A stretch of 64,000 nt of DNA from Paraburkholderia bonniea (GCF_009455625.1 NZ_QPEQ01000002.1:372001-436000); one strand, 5' to 3'. Positions 8,455 to 17,872 are shown, counted from the stretch's first letter. Notes: generated by a model not told the origin, from the sequence alone. A program made the numbers and translations.

Positions 8455-9345
8455 ATGGCAAGAAAAATTGGCGTAATTGGCCTGGGTGCAATGGGCTTGG
8501 GTGTGGCGCGTTCGCTGTTGCGCGCGGGCTTCCAGGTGCATGCCTGCGATGTGCGTGAAGCGGTGCTGCAAGGTTTTGTTGCCGAAGGCGGGATTGGCTG
8601 CGACAGCCCTGCTGAGCTAGGCGCGCAGTGCGAGGTAGTGATCACGCTGGTGGTCAACGCGGCGCAAACCGAAACCGTGCTGTTCGGCCCGCAAGGCGCG
8701 GCAACTGCGATGCCGCGCGGTGGCGTGGTGCTGGCCTGCGCCACGGTTTCGCCGGAATTCGCTCAGGGCCTGGGGGCCCGGCTTGAAGCCATGGGCTTGC
8801 AGATGCTTGATGCGCCGGTATCCGGTGGCGCGGCACGGGCCGCGAGCGGTGAGATGACGATGATGACCTCGGGCCCTGCTGCCGCTTACGCCGCTTGCGA
8901 GGATGTGCTGGCCGCAATGGCGGGCAAGGTCTACCGCCTTGGTGCCGCGCACGGGATCGGCTCGAAGGTCAAGATCGTCAACCAGTTGCTGGCGGGCGTG
9001 CATATCGCAGCGGCAGCCGAAGCGATGGCGCTGGGTCTGCGCGAAGGGGTGGACCCCGATGCGCTGTATGAGGTGATTACCCACAGCGCGGGCAATTCGT
9101 GGATGTTCGAAAACCGCGTGCCGCACATTCTGAAGGGTGATTACACGCCGCTGTCGGCGGTCGATATTTTCGTCAAGGATCTCGGCCTGGTGCTCGATAC
9201 CGCTCGCGCATCGAAGTTTCCGCTGCCGCTTTCAGCGGCGGCACATCAGATGTTCATGATGGCTTCAAGCGCTGGGCACGGCGGCGAGGATGACTCGGCC
9301 GTCATCAAAATTTTCCCCGGCGTTGATTTGCCGGTGACGCACTAA
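8455..9345 (+). CDS. ltnD: L-threonate dehydrogenase
   Basis: A 296-residue member of the 3-hydroxyisobutyrate dehydrogenase family. It oxidises L-threonate at C2 with NAD to 2-oxo-tetronate. The Rossmann motif GVIGLGAMGLGVARSL is at the N-terminus, DAPVSGGAARAASGEM is the family substrate loop, and the catalytic Lys is in GSKVKIVNQL. ATG at 8455 is chosen because GAGG precedes it; the frame is open for 19 codons upstream. The LtnD assignment rests on context: otnK, otnC, otnI and denD all follow on the same strand. Confidence 0.9.
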   Translation: MARKIGVIGLGAMGLGVARSLLRAGFQVHACDVREAVLQGFVAEGGIGCDSPAELGAQCEVVITLVVNAAQTETVLFGPQGAATAMPRGGVVLACATVSPEFAQGLGARLEAMGLQMLDAPVSGGAARAASGEMTMMTSGPAAAYAACEDVLAAMAGKVYRLGAAHGIGSKVKIVNQLLAGVHIAAAAEAMALGLREGVDPDALYEVITHSAGNSWMFENRVPHILKGDYTPLSAVDIFVKDLGLVLDTARASKFPLPLSAAAHQMFMMASSAGHGGEDDSAVIKIFPGVDLPVTH

Positions 9346-9364
9346 TTTGCAGGAACCCGAATTT

Positions 9365-10732
9365 ATGACTAATGCCATCACCCGGACGCTCCCAGGCCCG
9401 CTGCTCGGCTGTATCGCAGACGATTTCACTGGCGCGACTGATCTCGCCAACATGCTGGTGCGCGGCGGCATGCGCACAGTGCAAACCATTGGCGTGCCTG
9501 ACTCCGATGCCACTCTTGACGCCGATGCGCTGGTGGTCGCGCTGAAGTCGCGCACGCTGCCCGCTGCCGAAGCCGTGGCGCAATCGCTTGCGGCCCTCGA
9601 ATGGCTGCGCGCGCAAGGCTGCCAGCAGATCTTCTTCAAATACTGTTCGACGTTTGACTCCACCGACGCGGGCAACATCGGCCCGGTCACTGATGCGTTA
9701 CTTGATGCGCTGGCGCGCGAACCGCTACCCGGCGCAGGTTCAAACGCAAACGCAAACGCAAACGCACTAGATAACGACTTCACGATTGCCTGCCCGGCTT
9801 TCCCGGAAAACGGCCGGACTTTGTATCGCGGCCATTTGTTCGTGGGCGATGCGTTGCTCAACGAATCCGGCATGGAAAACCATCCGCTCACGCCGATGAC
9901 CGATGCCAGCCTGGTGCGTGTGCTGCAACGGCAGACGGCTTCGCAGGTTGGCCTGGTGCGCTATGACGTGGTGGCGCGTGGCGCGTCTGCGGTGCGTGAG
10001 CGCTACGCCGAGCTGCGCCGCGATGGTGTGCGCATGGCGATTGCCGATGCGCTGTCCGATGCTGATCTGTACACCCTTGGCGAAGCCTGTGCGGGCCTGC
10101 CGCTGATAACCGGTGGCTCCGGCGTGGCGCTTGGGCTGCCCGAAAATTTCCGGCGCGCTGGTTTGCTCGCAGCCCGTGCCGATGCGGCGGACTTGCCGCA
10201 TATCGCCGGCGCTTCAGCGGTGCTGGCGGGCAGCGCGTCAAAGGCCACTCAGGCGCAAGTGGCGCAATGGCGCGCCACGCGTCCTGCCTTCCGGCTTGAT
10301 CCGCTGGCTGCGGCACGCGGCGAGCCACTGGTCGAACAGGCACTGGCTTTCGCGCGTGAGCACCTGAATGCCACGCCGCCACAACCCGTGTTGATTTACG
10401 CCACAGCCACACCTGATGAGGTCAAGGCGGTGCAGCGTGAGCTGGGCGTGAGCGCGGCTGGGCACCTGGTTGAAACCACGCTTGCAGCCATCGCCCGTGG
10501 CTTGCGCGACATGGGCGTGCGCAAGTTTGTCGTGGCGGGGGGCGAGACCTCCGGTGCGGTAGTGCAGGCACTAGAGATTCACACGCTGCGGATCGGCACG
10601 CAGATTGATCCGGGCGTGCCCGCGACTGCCACCATCGGCACACAGCAGCTCGCGCTGGCACTTAAATCCGGCAACTTCGGCACGACGGATTTCTTTGCCA
10701 AGGCGTTGCGCCAGCTTGATGGAGTGGCTTGA
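9365..10732 (+). CDS. otnK: 3-oxo-tetronate kinase (four-carbon acid sugar kinase)
   Basis: A 455-residue kinase that phosphorylates 3-oxo-tetronate at O4. The N-terminal sugar-acid domain opens with LLGCIADDFTGATDLAN and contains FKYCSTFDSTDAGNIG; the C-terminal nucleotide domain has VVAGGETSGAVVQAL and GTQIDPGVP. These are the signature motifs of the former DUF1537 family. Start is the ATG at 9365, with AGGA ten bases ahead. An oddity is a run of Asn-Ala repeats near residues 126-134, encoded by tandem CAAACG hexamers at 9741-9767, between two conserved blocks. Its stop overlaps a TTGA just before the otnC start, indicating translational coupling. Confidence 0.92.
   Translation: MTNAITRTLPGPLLGCIADDFTGATDLANMLVRGGMRTVQTIGVPDSDATLDADALVVALKSRTLPAAEAVAQSLAALEWLRAQGCQQIFFKYCSTFDSTDAGNIGPVTDALLDALAREPLPGAGSNANANANALDNDFTIACPAFPENGRTLYRGHLFVGDALLNESGMENHPLTPMTDASLVRVLQRQTASQVGLVRYDVVARGASAVRERYAELRRDGVRMAIADALSDADLYTLGEACAGLPLITGGSGVALGLPENFRRAGLLAARADAADLPHIAGASAVLAGSASKATQAQVAQWRATRPAFRLDPLAAARGEPLVEQALAFAREHLNATPPQPVLIYATATPDEVKAVQRELGVSAAGHLVETTLAAIARGLRDMGVRKFVVAGGETSGAVVQALEIHTLRIGTQIDPGVPATATIGTQQLALALKSGNFGTTDFFAKALRQLDGVA
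9741..9767. repeat. In-frame hexanucleotide repeat inside otnK
   Basis: Four or five copies of CAAACG/GCAAAC encode Asn-Ala dipeptides. The copy number can change without shifting the frame. The unit resembles the CACAAACGC motif in the array at 6067-6221. Confidence 0.85.
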
Positions 10733-10734
10733 AC

Positions 10735-11382
10735 ATGACTTTCAACCGTGACGAAGCGAAGCTGCGCGAAGAAATCTGCGTGACGGGTGCCAGCCTCTAT
10801 CAGCGTGGCTACACCGTGGGTAGCGCGGGCAACATCAGCGCGCGGCTGGCAGATGGCTGGTTGATTACGCCAACCGATGCCTGCTTGGGCCGTCTGGACC
10901 CAGCCGACATTGCCCGAGTCGATCTCGCGGGCAATACGGTGTCAGGCGGCAAGCCGTCGAAAACCCTGGCGCTGCATCGCGGCGTCTACGCGCGCAACGC
11001 CACGGTGCAAGGCATCGTGCATACCCACTCGACGCACCTGGTGGCACTGACGCTGGCAGGCGTATGGAGTGAGGCCGATGTGCTGCCGCCCATTACGCCG
11101 TACTACGTCATGAAGGTCGGCCACATTCCGCTGCTGCGTTACCGCCGCCCAGGCGACCCTGAAGTGGCACAGCAGATCGCGGAGCTCGCTGAGACGGTGC
11201 GTGGCGTGCTGCTGGAGCGGCTCGGGCCGGTGCTCTGGGAGCGTTCGGTGTCACATGCTGCGTATGCGCTGGAAGAGCTGGAAGAGACCGCGCGCTTGTG
11301 GCTGCTGTCGAACCCGCGTCCCGCGCCGCTGGATGCCGCCGCGCTCGACGAATTACGTCACGTATTTGGCGCGCGCTGGTAA
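10735..11382 (+). CDS. otnC: 3-oxo-tetronate 4-phosphate decarboxylase (class II aldolase fold)
   Basis: A 215-residue class II aldolase/adducin protein. In this pathway it decarboxylates 3-oxo-tetronate 4-phosphate to dihydroxyacetone phosphate and CO2. Visible are GSAGNISARL (phosphate/substrate loop), SKTLALHRGVYARN, and the metal-binding HTHSTHLVAL; a third histidine lies near residue 160. ATG at 10735 has GGAG ten bases upstream; an overlapping TTG at 10729 is less likely. It is coupled to otnK. Confidence 0.92.
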   Translation: MTFNRDEAKLREEICVTGASLYQRGYTVGSAGNISARLADGWLITPTDACLGRLDPADIARVDLAGNTVSGGKPSKTLALHRGVYARNATVQGIVHTHSTHLVALTLAGVWSEADVLPPITPYYVMKVGHIPLLRYRRPGDPEVAQQIAELAETVRGVLLERLGPVLWERSVSHAAYALEELEETARLWLLSNPRPAPLDAAALDELRHVFGARW

Positions 11383-11531
11383 GCGTGCCCATCCCGCCGC
11401 CCTGGTGCGGCAGAAATTTGCCGGTGGCAGCCGCTGTGTCGCCGCCTGGCACTGGCAAGACTGGACTGGTTCAGGGCGCTTTGCCCGAAAGCTGGACAGC
11501 ATCCCTTAAGTGAAGTGAAGGAGAAACCCCC

Positions 11532-12863
11532 ATGAGTTCCAACCCGACGGCAGCCCGCCGTCCTACGACCAGCGCTGGTGGCCAGCCCGGCAGCGCTGAG
11601 GTCGAAAGCACATACCGCAAGGTGTTCTGGCGCATCGTGCCATTCCTGATGCTGTGTTACGTGGTCGCCTACCTCGACCGCGTGAACGTCGGCTTTGCCA
11701 AGCTGCAGATGTCGCAAGACCTCGCCTTTAGCGAGACGGTGTTTGGTCTTGGCGCTGGCGTGTTTTTTATTGGCTATTTTTTATTCGAATTGCCTAGCAA
11801 CATCCTGATGCACAAGATCGGCGCGCGGATCTGGATCGCGCGAATCATGATTACGTGGGGCATTTTGTCGGCGATGTTTGTTTTCGTGAAAACGCCGATG
11901 CAGTTTTATACGCTGCGCTTTTTGCTCGGGGTTGCCGAAGCGGGTTTCTATCCCGGCGTGATTTTGTATTTGACGTATTGGTTTCCATCGCACCGGCGCG
12001 CGAAGATTATCGCGGTGTTCATGTCAGCGATTCCGGTGTCCGGCATCTTTGGCAATCCGCTGTCGGGCTGGATCATGGAAGTGTTCCATGGCGACCACGG
12101 CTTTGCGGGCTGGCAATGGATGTTCGTGATTGAAGCGGTGCCAGCCGTGCTGATCGGGGTGGCGACGATTCTTTATCTCGACAACAACATCGCTAGCGCG
12201 AAGTGGCTCAATGAGCGCGAGAAAAAGCTGCTGACCGATGAGATCGACGCGCAGAAGCTGGAGAAAAACAAAAACCATTCGGTGGCGGCGGTGTTCCGTG
12301 ATCCGCGCACCTGGTGGATGTCGCTGATCTACTTCGCGTTTGTCACCGGACAGTACGGCCTGACCTTCTGGATGCCGACCCTGGTGAAATCGACTGGCGT
12401 CAGCGGCGCGTTCGAAATCGGCTTGTTGAGTGCGATTCCGTTCATCTGCGCAATCATCGTGATGAACTTCATGGGCCACAGCTCAGACAAGCGGCGTGAA
12501 CGGCGCTGGCATCTGATCGTGCCATCGCTGTTAGGCGCGATTGGTTTTTCGGCGGCGGCTTCGTTTGCGGATAACACCGTGGTGTCGATCGTGTTTCTGT
12601 CACTGGCCGCAGCGGGCGTGCTGACTTGCGCGCCGCTGTTCTGGTCGTTGCCGACGGCGTTCATGTCAGGCGCAACTGCTGCTGCCGGGATTGCGATCAT
12701 CAATTCGATTGGCAACCTGGCGGGCTTCGCCAGCCCTTACATGATTGGCTACCTGAAAGACCTCACGCACAGCACGGCATCAGGCATGTATGTGCTGTCG
12801 GGAATGCTGGTGATTGGCGCGCTGGCGGTCTGGCTAACCCCGGCGAAACTGGTGAACCGCTAG
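11532..12863 (+). CDS. MFS transporter, anion:cation symporter (ACS) family; likely tetronate importer
   Basis: A 443-residue inner-membrane transporter with twelve predicted helices. The N-terminal RIVPFLMLCYVVAYLDRVNVGFAKLQM segment is the mark of the ACS (GudP/phthalate permease) family. A strong GAAGGAG precedes the ATG. It lies between otnC and otnI, so uptake of L-threonate and D-erythronate is the natural inference; the family covers many organic acids. It resembles the second MFS protein at 21629 closely in the first half. Confidence 0.88.
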   Translation: MSSNPTAARRPTTSAGGQPGSAEVESTYRKVFWRIVPFLMLCYVVAYLDRVNVGFAKLQMSQDLAFSETVFGLGAGVFFIGYFLFELPSNILMHKIGARIWIARIMITWGILSAMFVFVKTPMQFYTLRFLLGVAEAGFYPGVILYLTYWFPSHRRAKIIAVFMSAIPVSGIFGNPLSGWIMEVFHGDHGFAGWQWMFVIEAVPAVLIGVATILYLDNNIASAKWLNEREKKLLTDEIDAQKLEKNKNHSVAAVFRDPRTWWMSLIYFAFVTGQYGLTFWMPTLVKSTGVSGAFEIGLLSAIPFICAIIVMNFMGHSSDKRRERRWHLIVPSLLGAIGFSAAASFADNTVVSIVFLSLAAAGVLTCAPLFWSLPTAFMSGATAAAGIAIINSIGNLAGFASPYMIGYLKDLTHSTASGMYVLSGMLVIGALAVWLTPAKLVNR

Positions 12864-12867
12864 CCGG

Positions 12868-12897
12868 GGTACGCCACGCCACGCCACGCCACGTCAT
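12868..12897. repeat. Short CGCCA/CACGC pentamer run
   Basis: A few tandem copies of CGCCA immediately after the MFS stop. The rest of the 275-bp gap to otnI shows no gene or clear terminator, so the transcript probably continues. Confidence 0.7.
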
Positions 12898-13138
12898 GGC
12901 ATGCCGTGCCCAAGCCCGGTCTTTTTCTGCATAGGGCTTTGGTGGCGGGTGTGGCTAGCCGCTGCATTCGCCCTTGGTGGCAGTCACGCTCGTGCTGTCG
13001 CTGCATTGGCAACGGACTGCCACCAGGGGCAAAACTTTGCATCGTGTGCCCTGAGCAACCATCGTGGCTTAGCTGCAAGCCGCCACGGCGGCCGAGGCTG
13101 GGCCTCATGCTGAATGAACCATCAAAGGAGTTTCTGTC

Positions 13139-13927
13139 ATGCCTCGCTTTGCCGCGAACCTGACCATGATGTACACCGAACACGCGTTTATCGAACGCTT
13201 CGCCGCTGCGGCGGCTGACGGTTTCAAGGCGGTTGAATTCCTGTTTCCCTACGATTTTCCAGCCGCTGAACTCAAAGCCCAGCTTGACGCAAACGGGCTG
13301 ACGCAGGCTTTGTTCAACGCGCCCCCTGGCGACTGGGCTGCGGGCGAACGCGGCATCGCCTCGCTGCCTGGCCGCGAAGACGAATTCAAACGCAGCATCG
13401 ACACCGCGCTGGCCTACACCCGTGTGCTGGGCAATCGCACTTTGCATGTGATGGCGGGCCTGAGCGTGCCTGATTTGTCGCGTGAACTGCAGCGCGAGGT
13501 GTATCTGGGCAATCTCGCGCATGCCGCCCAGGCGGCGCAGAGCGAAGGGGTCACGATTGTGATCGAACCGATCAATACCCGCGATATTCCAGGCTTCTTT
13601 CTGAACCGCCAGGATGATGCCCAGGCGATCTGCGCCGAAGTGGCGGCCCCCAATCTGAAAGTGCAGTTCGACTGCTACCACTGCCAGATCGTCGAAGGCG
13701 ACCTTGCAGTGAAGCTCAAGCGCGATATGGCGGGCATTGGCCATATCCAGATTGCGGGCGTGCCGCAACGGCATGAGCCGGACACCGGCGAGCTGAACTA
13801 TCCCTGGTTGTTCGAACTGATTGACGAGCTAGGGTATAGCGGCTGGATCGGTTGCGAATATCGCCCGCGCGGGGCGACCTCGGCTGGACTGGGATGGCTC
13901 AAGCCATGGCTGGCCAGCGCGGTTTAA
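13139..13927 (+). CDS. otnI: 2-oxo-tetronate isomerase (hydroxypyruvate isomerase family)
   Basis: A 262-residue TIM-barrel enzyme of the xylose-isomerase-like superfamily. It interconverts 2-oxo-tetronate (from LtnD) and 3-oxo-tetronate (substrate of OtnK). The start [13 protein letters not shown] and [12 protein letters not shown] are typical of the Hyi/OtnI family; the metal and catalytic residues sit in [15 protein letters not shown] (Glu near 142), QFDCYHCQI, and [15 protein letters not shown] stands ten bases before the ATG. The context, not the sequence alone, separates OtnI from hydroxypyruvate isomerase. Confidence 0.9.
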   Translation: MPRFAANLTMMYTEHAFIERFAAAAADGFKAVEFLFPYDFPAAELKAQLDANGLTQALFNAPPGDWAAGERGIASLPGREDEFKRSIDTALAYTRVLGNRTLHVMAGLSVPDLSRELQREVYLGNLAHAAQAAQSEGVTIVIEPINTRDIPGFFLNRQDDAQAICAEVAAPNLKVQFDCYHCQIVEGDLAVKLKRDMAGIGHIQIAGVPQRHEPDTGELNYPWLFELIDELGYSGWIGCEYRPRGATSAGLGWLKPWLASAV

Positions 13928-13981
13928 ACCCCGGCTCAGATTCGACAACGCACATTTAATTTTTTGCAGGAACCACACACG

Positions 13982-14965
13982 ATGAAAGTACTGATTACCG
14001 GCGGCGCAGGTTTTCTTGGCCAGCGTCTTGCACGAGAACTGCTGGCCCGAGGCCAGATCAAAGGGCCGAACGGCCAGCCTGAAACCATCACTGAGCTGGT
14101 GCTGCTCGACGTGGTGCGTGCCACGGGTTTTGACGGCGATGCGCGCGTGCGGGCCGAAGTTGGCGATATCGCAGATCGCGCCGTGCTGGAGCGCGTGATC
14201 GACACTCAGACCCAGACGATCTTCCATCTGGCCGCAGTAGTGAGCGGTCAGGCCGAAGCGGATTTCGAACTGGGGATGCGGATCAACCTGGACGCGTCAC
14301 GCGAGCTGCTGGAAACCTGCCGCTTGCTGGGGCACAAGCCGCGCGTGGTGTTCACGAGTTCGGTGGCGGTGTATGGCGGCGCGTTGCCCGCTGTGGTGCA
14401 AAACGATACGGCGCTCAATCCGCAATCGTCCTACGGGATGCAAAAGGCTGTCGCTGAACTGCTGCTGAATGATTACGCCCGGCGTGGTTTTGTCGATGGC
14501 CGGGTGTTGCGGCTGCCGACGATCAGCGTGCGCCCAGGCAAGCCCAACGCGGCGGCGTCCTCATTTGCCAGCGGCATTATCCGCGAGCCGCTGAACGGCG
14601 AGACTTCGGTCTGCCCCGTGGCAGGCAGCACGCGCTTATGGCTGCTGTCGCCGCGCAAGGCGATTGAATGCCTGATCGCTGGATGCGAGCTGGATGCGGC
14701 AGCGCTGGGGTTGCAGCGCGTGGTGAATCTGCCTGGGCTGTCGGTGAGCGTCGATGAAATGCTCGACGCGCTGCGCGAAGTGGCGGGCGAGGCGGTGGTG
14801 GCGCGCGTCGAATGGCAAGCCGACCCACGGGTGGAGAAGATCGTTGGCAGTTGGCCTGGGCAGTGGGACACCACGCGCGCGCGCCAGCTTGGGCTGACGG
14901 GCGATGCTTCTTTCGCTGACGTGATTCGCAGCTATCTTGAAGACGAGCGGATCAGCGTGCGCTGA
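13982..14965 (+). CDS. denD: D-erythronate dehydrogenase
   Basis: A 327-residue short-chain dehydrogenase of the extended NAD-epimerase type. It oxidises D-erythronate at C3 to 3-oxo-tetronate, giving the pathway its second entry. The Rossmann motif VLITGGAGFLGQRLA and the catalytic YGMQK (YxxxK) are present, with SSVAVYGG before them. The ATG at 13982 has AGGA eleven bases upstream. It is the last gene of the operon and is followed by a clear terminator hairpin at 14991-15034. Confidence 0.9.
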   Translation: MKVLITGGAGFLGQRLARELLARGQIKGPNGQPETITELVLLDVVRATGFDGDARVRAEVGDIADRAVLERVIDTQTQTIFHLAAVVSGQAEADFELGMRINLDASRELLETCRLLGHKPRVVFTSSVAVYGGALPAVVQNDTALNPQSSYGMQKAVAELLLNDYARRGFVDGRVLRLPTISVRPGKPNAAASSFASGIIREPLNGETSVCPVAGSTRLWLLSPRKAIECLIAGCELDAAALGLQRVVNLPGLSVSVDEMLDALREVAGEAVVARVEWQADPRVEKIVGSWPGQWDTTRARQLGLTGDASFADVIRSYLEDERISVR

Positions 14966-14990
14966 GCTGGATTGCGTTGATTTGAATTGA

Positions 14991-15034
14991 ATGGCGTGGC
15001 ATCGGGCCGTCCTGGCAAGAGCCACGCCATTTTT
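14991..15034 (+). terminator. Rho-independent terminator of the tetronate operon
   Basis: A 10-bp perfect stem (14991-15000 with 15021-15030), a 20-base loop, then TTTT. It lies 26 bases past the denD stop. Confidence 0.8.
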
Positions 15035-15084
15035 GCTGTTGGTGCTCCACGGCAGCGCAGGTGCTTCTGGCATGAATCTCCTCC

Positions 15085-15118
15085 ACGCCACGTACGCCAC
15101 GTACGCCACGTACGCCAT
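15085..15118. repeat. 9-bp tandem repeat (CCACGTACG type)
   Basis: About four units of the same nine bases, the last degenerate, between the tetronate operon terminator and the thiolase gene. Confidence 0.85.
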
Positions 15119-15279
15119 GCATGCCACCTTGCCGGGACTATCCCGGGGGCTATCCCTGCATCGGATACCGGATACGGATGGCGCTATTTCAAGGCCTGCC
15201 GTACTCACATCCCGCTTTGCGTCATCGCTTCAACGCGCTGACACGCATGGCCCTTTTTCTGGCAACTCCTCCGAGGGTG

Positions 15280-15299
15280 AACGAAGCGGACGCTTCGTT
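15280..15299. promoter_or_regulatory. 20-bp inverted repeat upstream of the thiolase gene
   Basis: AACGAAGCG-GA-CGCTTCGTT is a perfect dyad 150 bases before the thiolase start. The two-base centre is too tight for an RNA hairpin of full length, so a dimeric regulator site is more likely than a terminator. Confidence 0.4.
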
Positions 15300-15450
15300 A
15301 CGCTAAAGAACCCGCTGGCACATTCCGGTATCTTCTGGGTCTTGCGCGCAGCCCCTGCGCCAGAAATTCTTTTTCCTTTACCTCGAACGCGCCGCGCCCA
15401 GGCTGGTGGCATCCAGCCTCGCGGCGTCGTTGTTTAACCGGAGACCCTTG

Positions 15451-16653
15451 ATGACTGATGCTTTCCTGTGCGATGCAATCCGCACGCCGATTGGCCGTTA
15501 CGCGGGCGCGTTGTCTGGCTTACGCGCTGACGATCTCGGCGCGTTGCCGCTCAAAGCTTTGATGGTGCGCCACCCGAACCTCGACTGGAGCGCCATCGAC
15601 GACGTGATCTACGGCTGCGCCAACCAGGCAGGCGAGGATAACCGCAACGTCGCGCGCATGGCGGCGTTGCTGGCAGGCTTGCCGCTGAGCGTGCCGGGCA
15701 CTACGGTGAACCGCCTGTGCGGCTCTGGCATGGACGCGGTAGCGCTCGCCGCGCGGGCGATCCGCTCGGGCGAGGCGGACCTGATGCTGGCGGGCGGGGT
15801 CGAGAGCATGAGCCGCGCGCCGTTCGTGATGGGCAAGGCGGCTAGCGCGTTTGCGCGCCAGGCCGAGCTGTTTGATACGACGATCGGCTGGCGCTTTGTT
15901 AATCCGCTGATGCGGCAGATGTACGGCGTGGACTCGATGCCGGAAACCGCTGAAAACGTCGCGGACGATTACGGCATCAGCCGGGCCGATCAGGACGCGT
16001 TTGCGCTGCGTAGTCAGCAAAAAGCGGCCCAGGCGCAGCGCGACGGCATTTTTGCGCAAGAGATCGTGCCGGTCACGCTGGCGCAGAAAAAGGGCGAGCC
16101 GCTGGTGGTAGAGCACGATGAGCATTTGCGTGCGACCACGCTGGAGGCGCTGGCCAAACTCAAAGGTGTGGTGCGCGCGGAAGGCAGCGTGACGGCGGGC
16201 AATGCGTCGGGCGTCAACGATGGCGCGGCGGCGTTATTGCTGGCGAGCGCTGCGGCCGCGCAGCGCCATGGCTTGACGCCCCGGGCGCGAGTGCTGGGGA
16301 TGGCCAGCGCCGGGGTTGCGCCACGGGTGATGGGCATGGGCCCCGCGCCCGCGACGCAAAAGCTGTTAGCCCGGCTCGGGATGTCGCTGGATCAATTCGA
16401 CGTGATCGAACTGAACGAGGCCTTCGCGGCTCAGGGCCTGGCAGTATTGCGCGCGTTAGGCGTCGCTGACGACGATGCCCGTGTCAATCCTCATGGCGGT
16501 GCCATCGCGCTGGGCCATCCGCTTGGGATGAGCGGTGCGCGTCTGGTAGGCACCGCGATGTATCAACTGCAGCGCACCCAGGGCCGCTTCGCGCTGTGCA
16601 CGATGTGCATCGGCGTAGGGCAGGGGATTGCGCTGGCGCTTGAGCGTGTGTGA
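15451..16653 (+). CDS. pcaF: 3-oxoadipyl-CoA thiolase
   Basis: A 400-residue thiolase. It cleaves 3-oxoadipyl-CoA to succinyl-CoA and acetyl-CoA at the end of the beta-ketoadipate or phenylacetate route. The start DAFLCDAIRTPIGRYAGALS is the PcaF/PaaE-type opening. The nucleophilic Cys is in NRLCGSGMDA (near residue 90), the His in GGAIALGHPLGMSGA and the second Cys in CTMCIGVGQG. GGAGA lies seven bases before the ATG. It is monocistronic here; the neighbouring aromatic operon makes a role in aromatic breakdown likely. Separation from generic acetyl-CoA acetyltransferases is by sequence feel and context. Confidence 0.87.
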   Translation: MTDAFLCDAIRTPIGRYAGALSGLRADDLGALPLKALMVRHPNLDWSAIDDVIYGCANQAGEDNRNVARMAALLAGLPLSVPGTTVNRLCGSGMDAVALAARAIRSGEADLMLAGGVESMSRAPFVMGKAASAFARQAELFDTTIGWRFVNPLMRQMYGVDSMPETAENVADDYGISRADQDAFALRSQQKAAQAQRDGIFAQEIVPVTLAQKKGEPLVVEHDEHLRATTLEALAKLKGVVRAEGSVTAGNASGVNDGAAALLLASAAAAQRHGLTPRARVLGMASAGVAPRVMGMGPAPATQKLLARLGMSLDQFDVIELNEAFAAQGLAVLRALGVADDDARVNPHGGAIALGHPLGMSGARLVGTAMYQLQRTQGRFALCTMCIGVGQGIALALERV

Positions 16654-16920
16654 GCGGGTATGAGTGGATTTGTGCTGTTTTGCACCGGTAGGGCGGCCGT
16701 GCAGTGAGCGCGCTGTGACAGCGCCGCAGCCGTGGGGCTCGACTGACTGGCCACGACGCTTAAGGGCCCGTAGCCCGGGCTCACGCCAGCCACCCAGGAA
16801 GCGCTGAGCGCACCAGAAACACCTGCTACATGCGGTTTTGCCTGGTGCCGTTCCAGCCCGTGGGTGTGCTTCAATAGCCGCCATCCGCTGCTTTGATGCT
16901 TTGATGTACAGGCCCCACCC

Positions 16921-17745
16921 ATGCCGATTCCGTTGTCCGTTTCTCCCGCCGCGCCGCTGTCTGGCACCAGCGCGGCACTTTTTACCGGCAGTTTGCAGGC
17001 CGCAGGCAGCGAGATGTTTTGCGCTTCCCTGCTAGCCGCGTTGAGCCCCGTTAGTGAGCTGGCGCATTGCACGCTGGTGCAGGTCGCAGGGCGGCACGCG
17101 AGCATGGCGGCAGCGGCGAGCCGCGACGCCCGGCCCGATGCATTGCGGCTGACGCGGGCCTACGTCGGCGGCTATTTTCTGCAAGACCCGCTGGTGCGCG
17201 AACATAGCGCGCTGCCTCATGCGCAGCGCAGCCGTGTCACGGTGCGCTCAACCACCCTCAGCAGCCTCGCCAATAGCGATTATCTAGAGCTGTTTTTTAC
17301 GCAGCCGGCGATTGCCGACAAGCTCTCCGTGATCGTGCCCAGCCCCGATGCCGTGCTGTTTCTAAATTTTTATAAATCGACCGAGATGGGCCAGTTCCAG
17401 CCTCGGGAGAAAGCGGCGATTGCCGCACTGGGCGATTTTCTCGGCACCTTGACCCAGCTGCACAGCCGTCTCGCTGCGATCCCTACGATTCCCACGATTC
17501 CCGCCATGGCCGAGATTGAGCCAGAGTTGCTGCGGCGCTGGCAAACGCTGCTGTCGGCGCGGGAAAAAGCCGTTGCCTGTGCGCTCGGGCGTGGCGCGAC
17601 TGCCAAGGCCGCAGCAGCGGCGCTCGCACTCGCACCTTCCAGCGTTATCACCTATAAAAAACGCGCCTTCGCCAAGCTGGGCATTACGCGGCAAGGCGAA
17701 CTGGCCGCCCTCGTGGCCCTGCTTGGCGCGGCTGCGCCAGGGTAA
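16921..17745 (+). CDS. LuxR-family transcriptional regulator
   Basis: A 274-residue regulator. The N-terminal 190 residues show no autoinducer-type motif I can name. The C-terminal part (about 200-265) is a LuxR/GerE helix-turn-helix: LSAREKAVACALGRGATAKAAAAAL, then SSVITYKKRAFAKLGI. A short IPTIPTIPAM linker, itself a small repeat, joins the domains. It stands 127 bases upstream of the aromatic operon on the same strand and is the obvious regulator for it. Start is uncertain because no ribosome-binding site is evident. Confidence 0.8.
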   Translation: MPIPLSVSPAAPLSGTSAALFTGSLQAAGSEMFCASLLAALSPVSELAHCTLVQVAGRHASMAAAASRDARPDALRLTRAYVGGYFLQDPLVREHSALPHAQRSRVTVRSTTLSSLANSDYLELFFTQPAIADKLSVIVPSPDAVLFLNFYKSTEMGQFQPREKAAIAALGDFLGTLTQLHSRLAAIPTIPTIPAMAEIEPELLRRWQTLLSAREKAVACALGRGATAKAAAAALALAPSSVITYKKRAFAKLGITRQGELAALVALLGAAAPG

Positions 17746-17768
17746 GTCCCGAGGTCGAATCAGACCAA

Positions 17769-17788
17769 TGTCCTCATCTGTGGGGACA
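17769..17788. promoter_or_regulatory. Imperfect 20-bp dyad before the VOC-hydrolase-hydroxylase operon
   Basis: TGTCC...GGACA arms with partial inner symmetry (seven of ten positions pair). The size and place match LuxR-type boxes, 85 bases ahead of the first operon gene. Confidence 0.4.
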
Positions 17789-17872
17789 GACAGTCTTACC
17801 GGGCATTTCTAGACTAGCTCTCCATCTAGCCGCGTTTTATTCATCACAGACGCGGCGTTTATGGAGACGTTC

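Larger units (their letters stand above)
15035..15450. other. Gene-free stretch before the thiolase gene, with repeats and a palindrome
   Basis: It holds a 9-bp tandem repeat (TACGCCACG type, about 15085-15118) and a perfect inverted repeat at 15280-15299 (9-bp arms around GA). Otherwise I see no coding potential that looks real. The promoter of the thiolase gene should lie in its right half. Confidence 0.6.
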
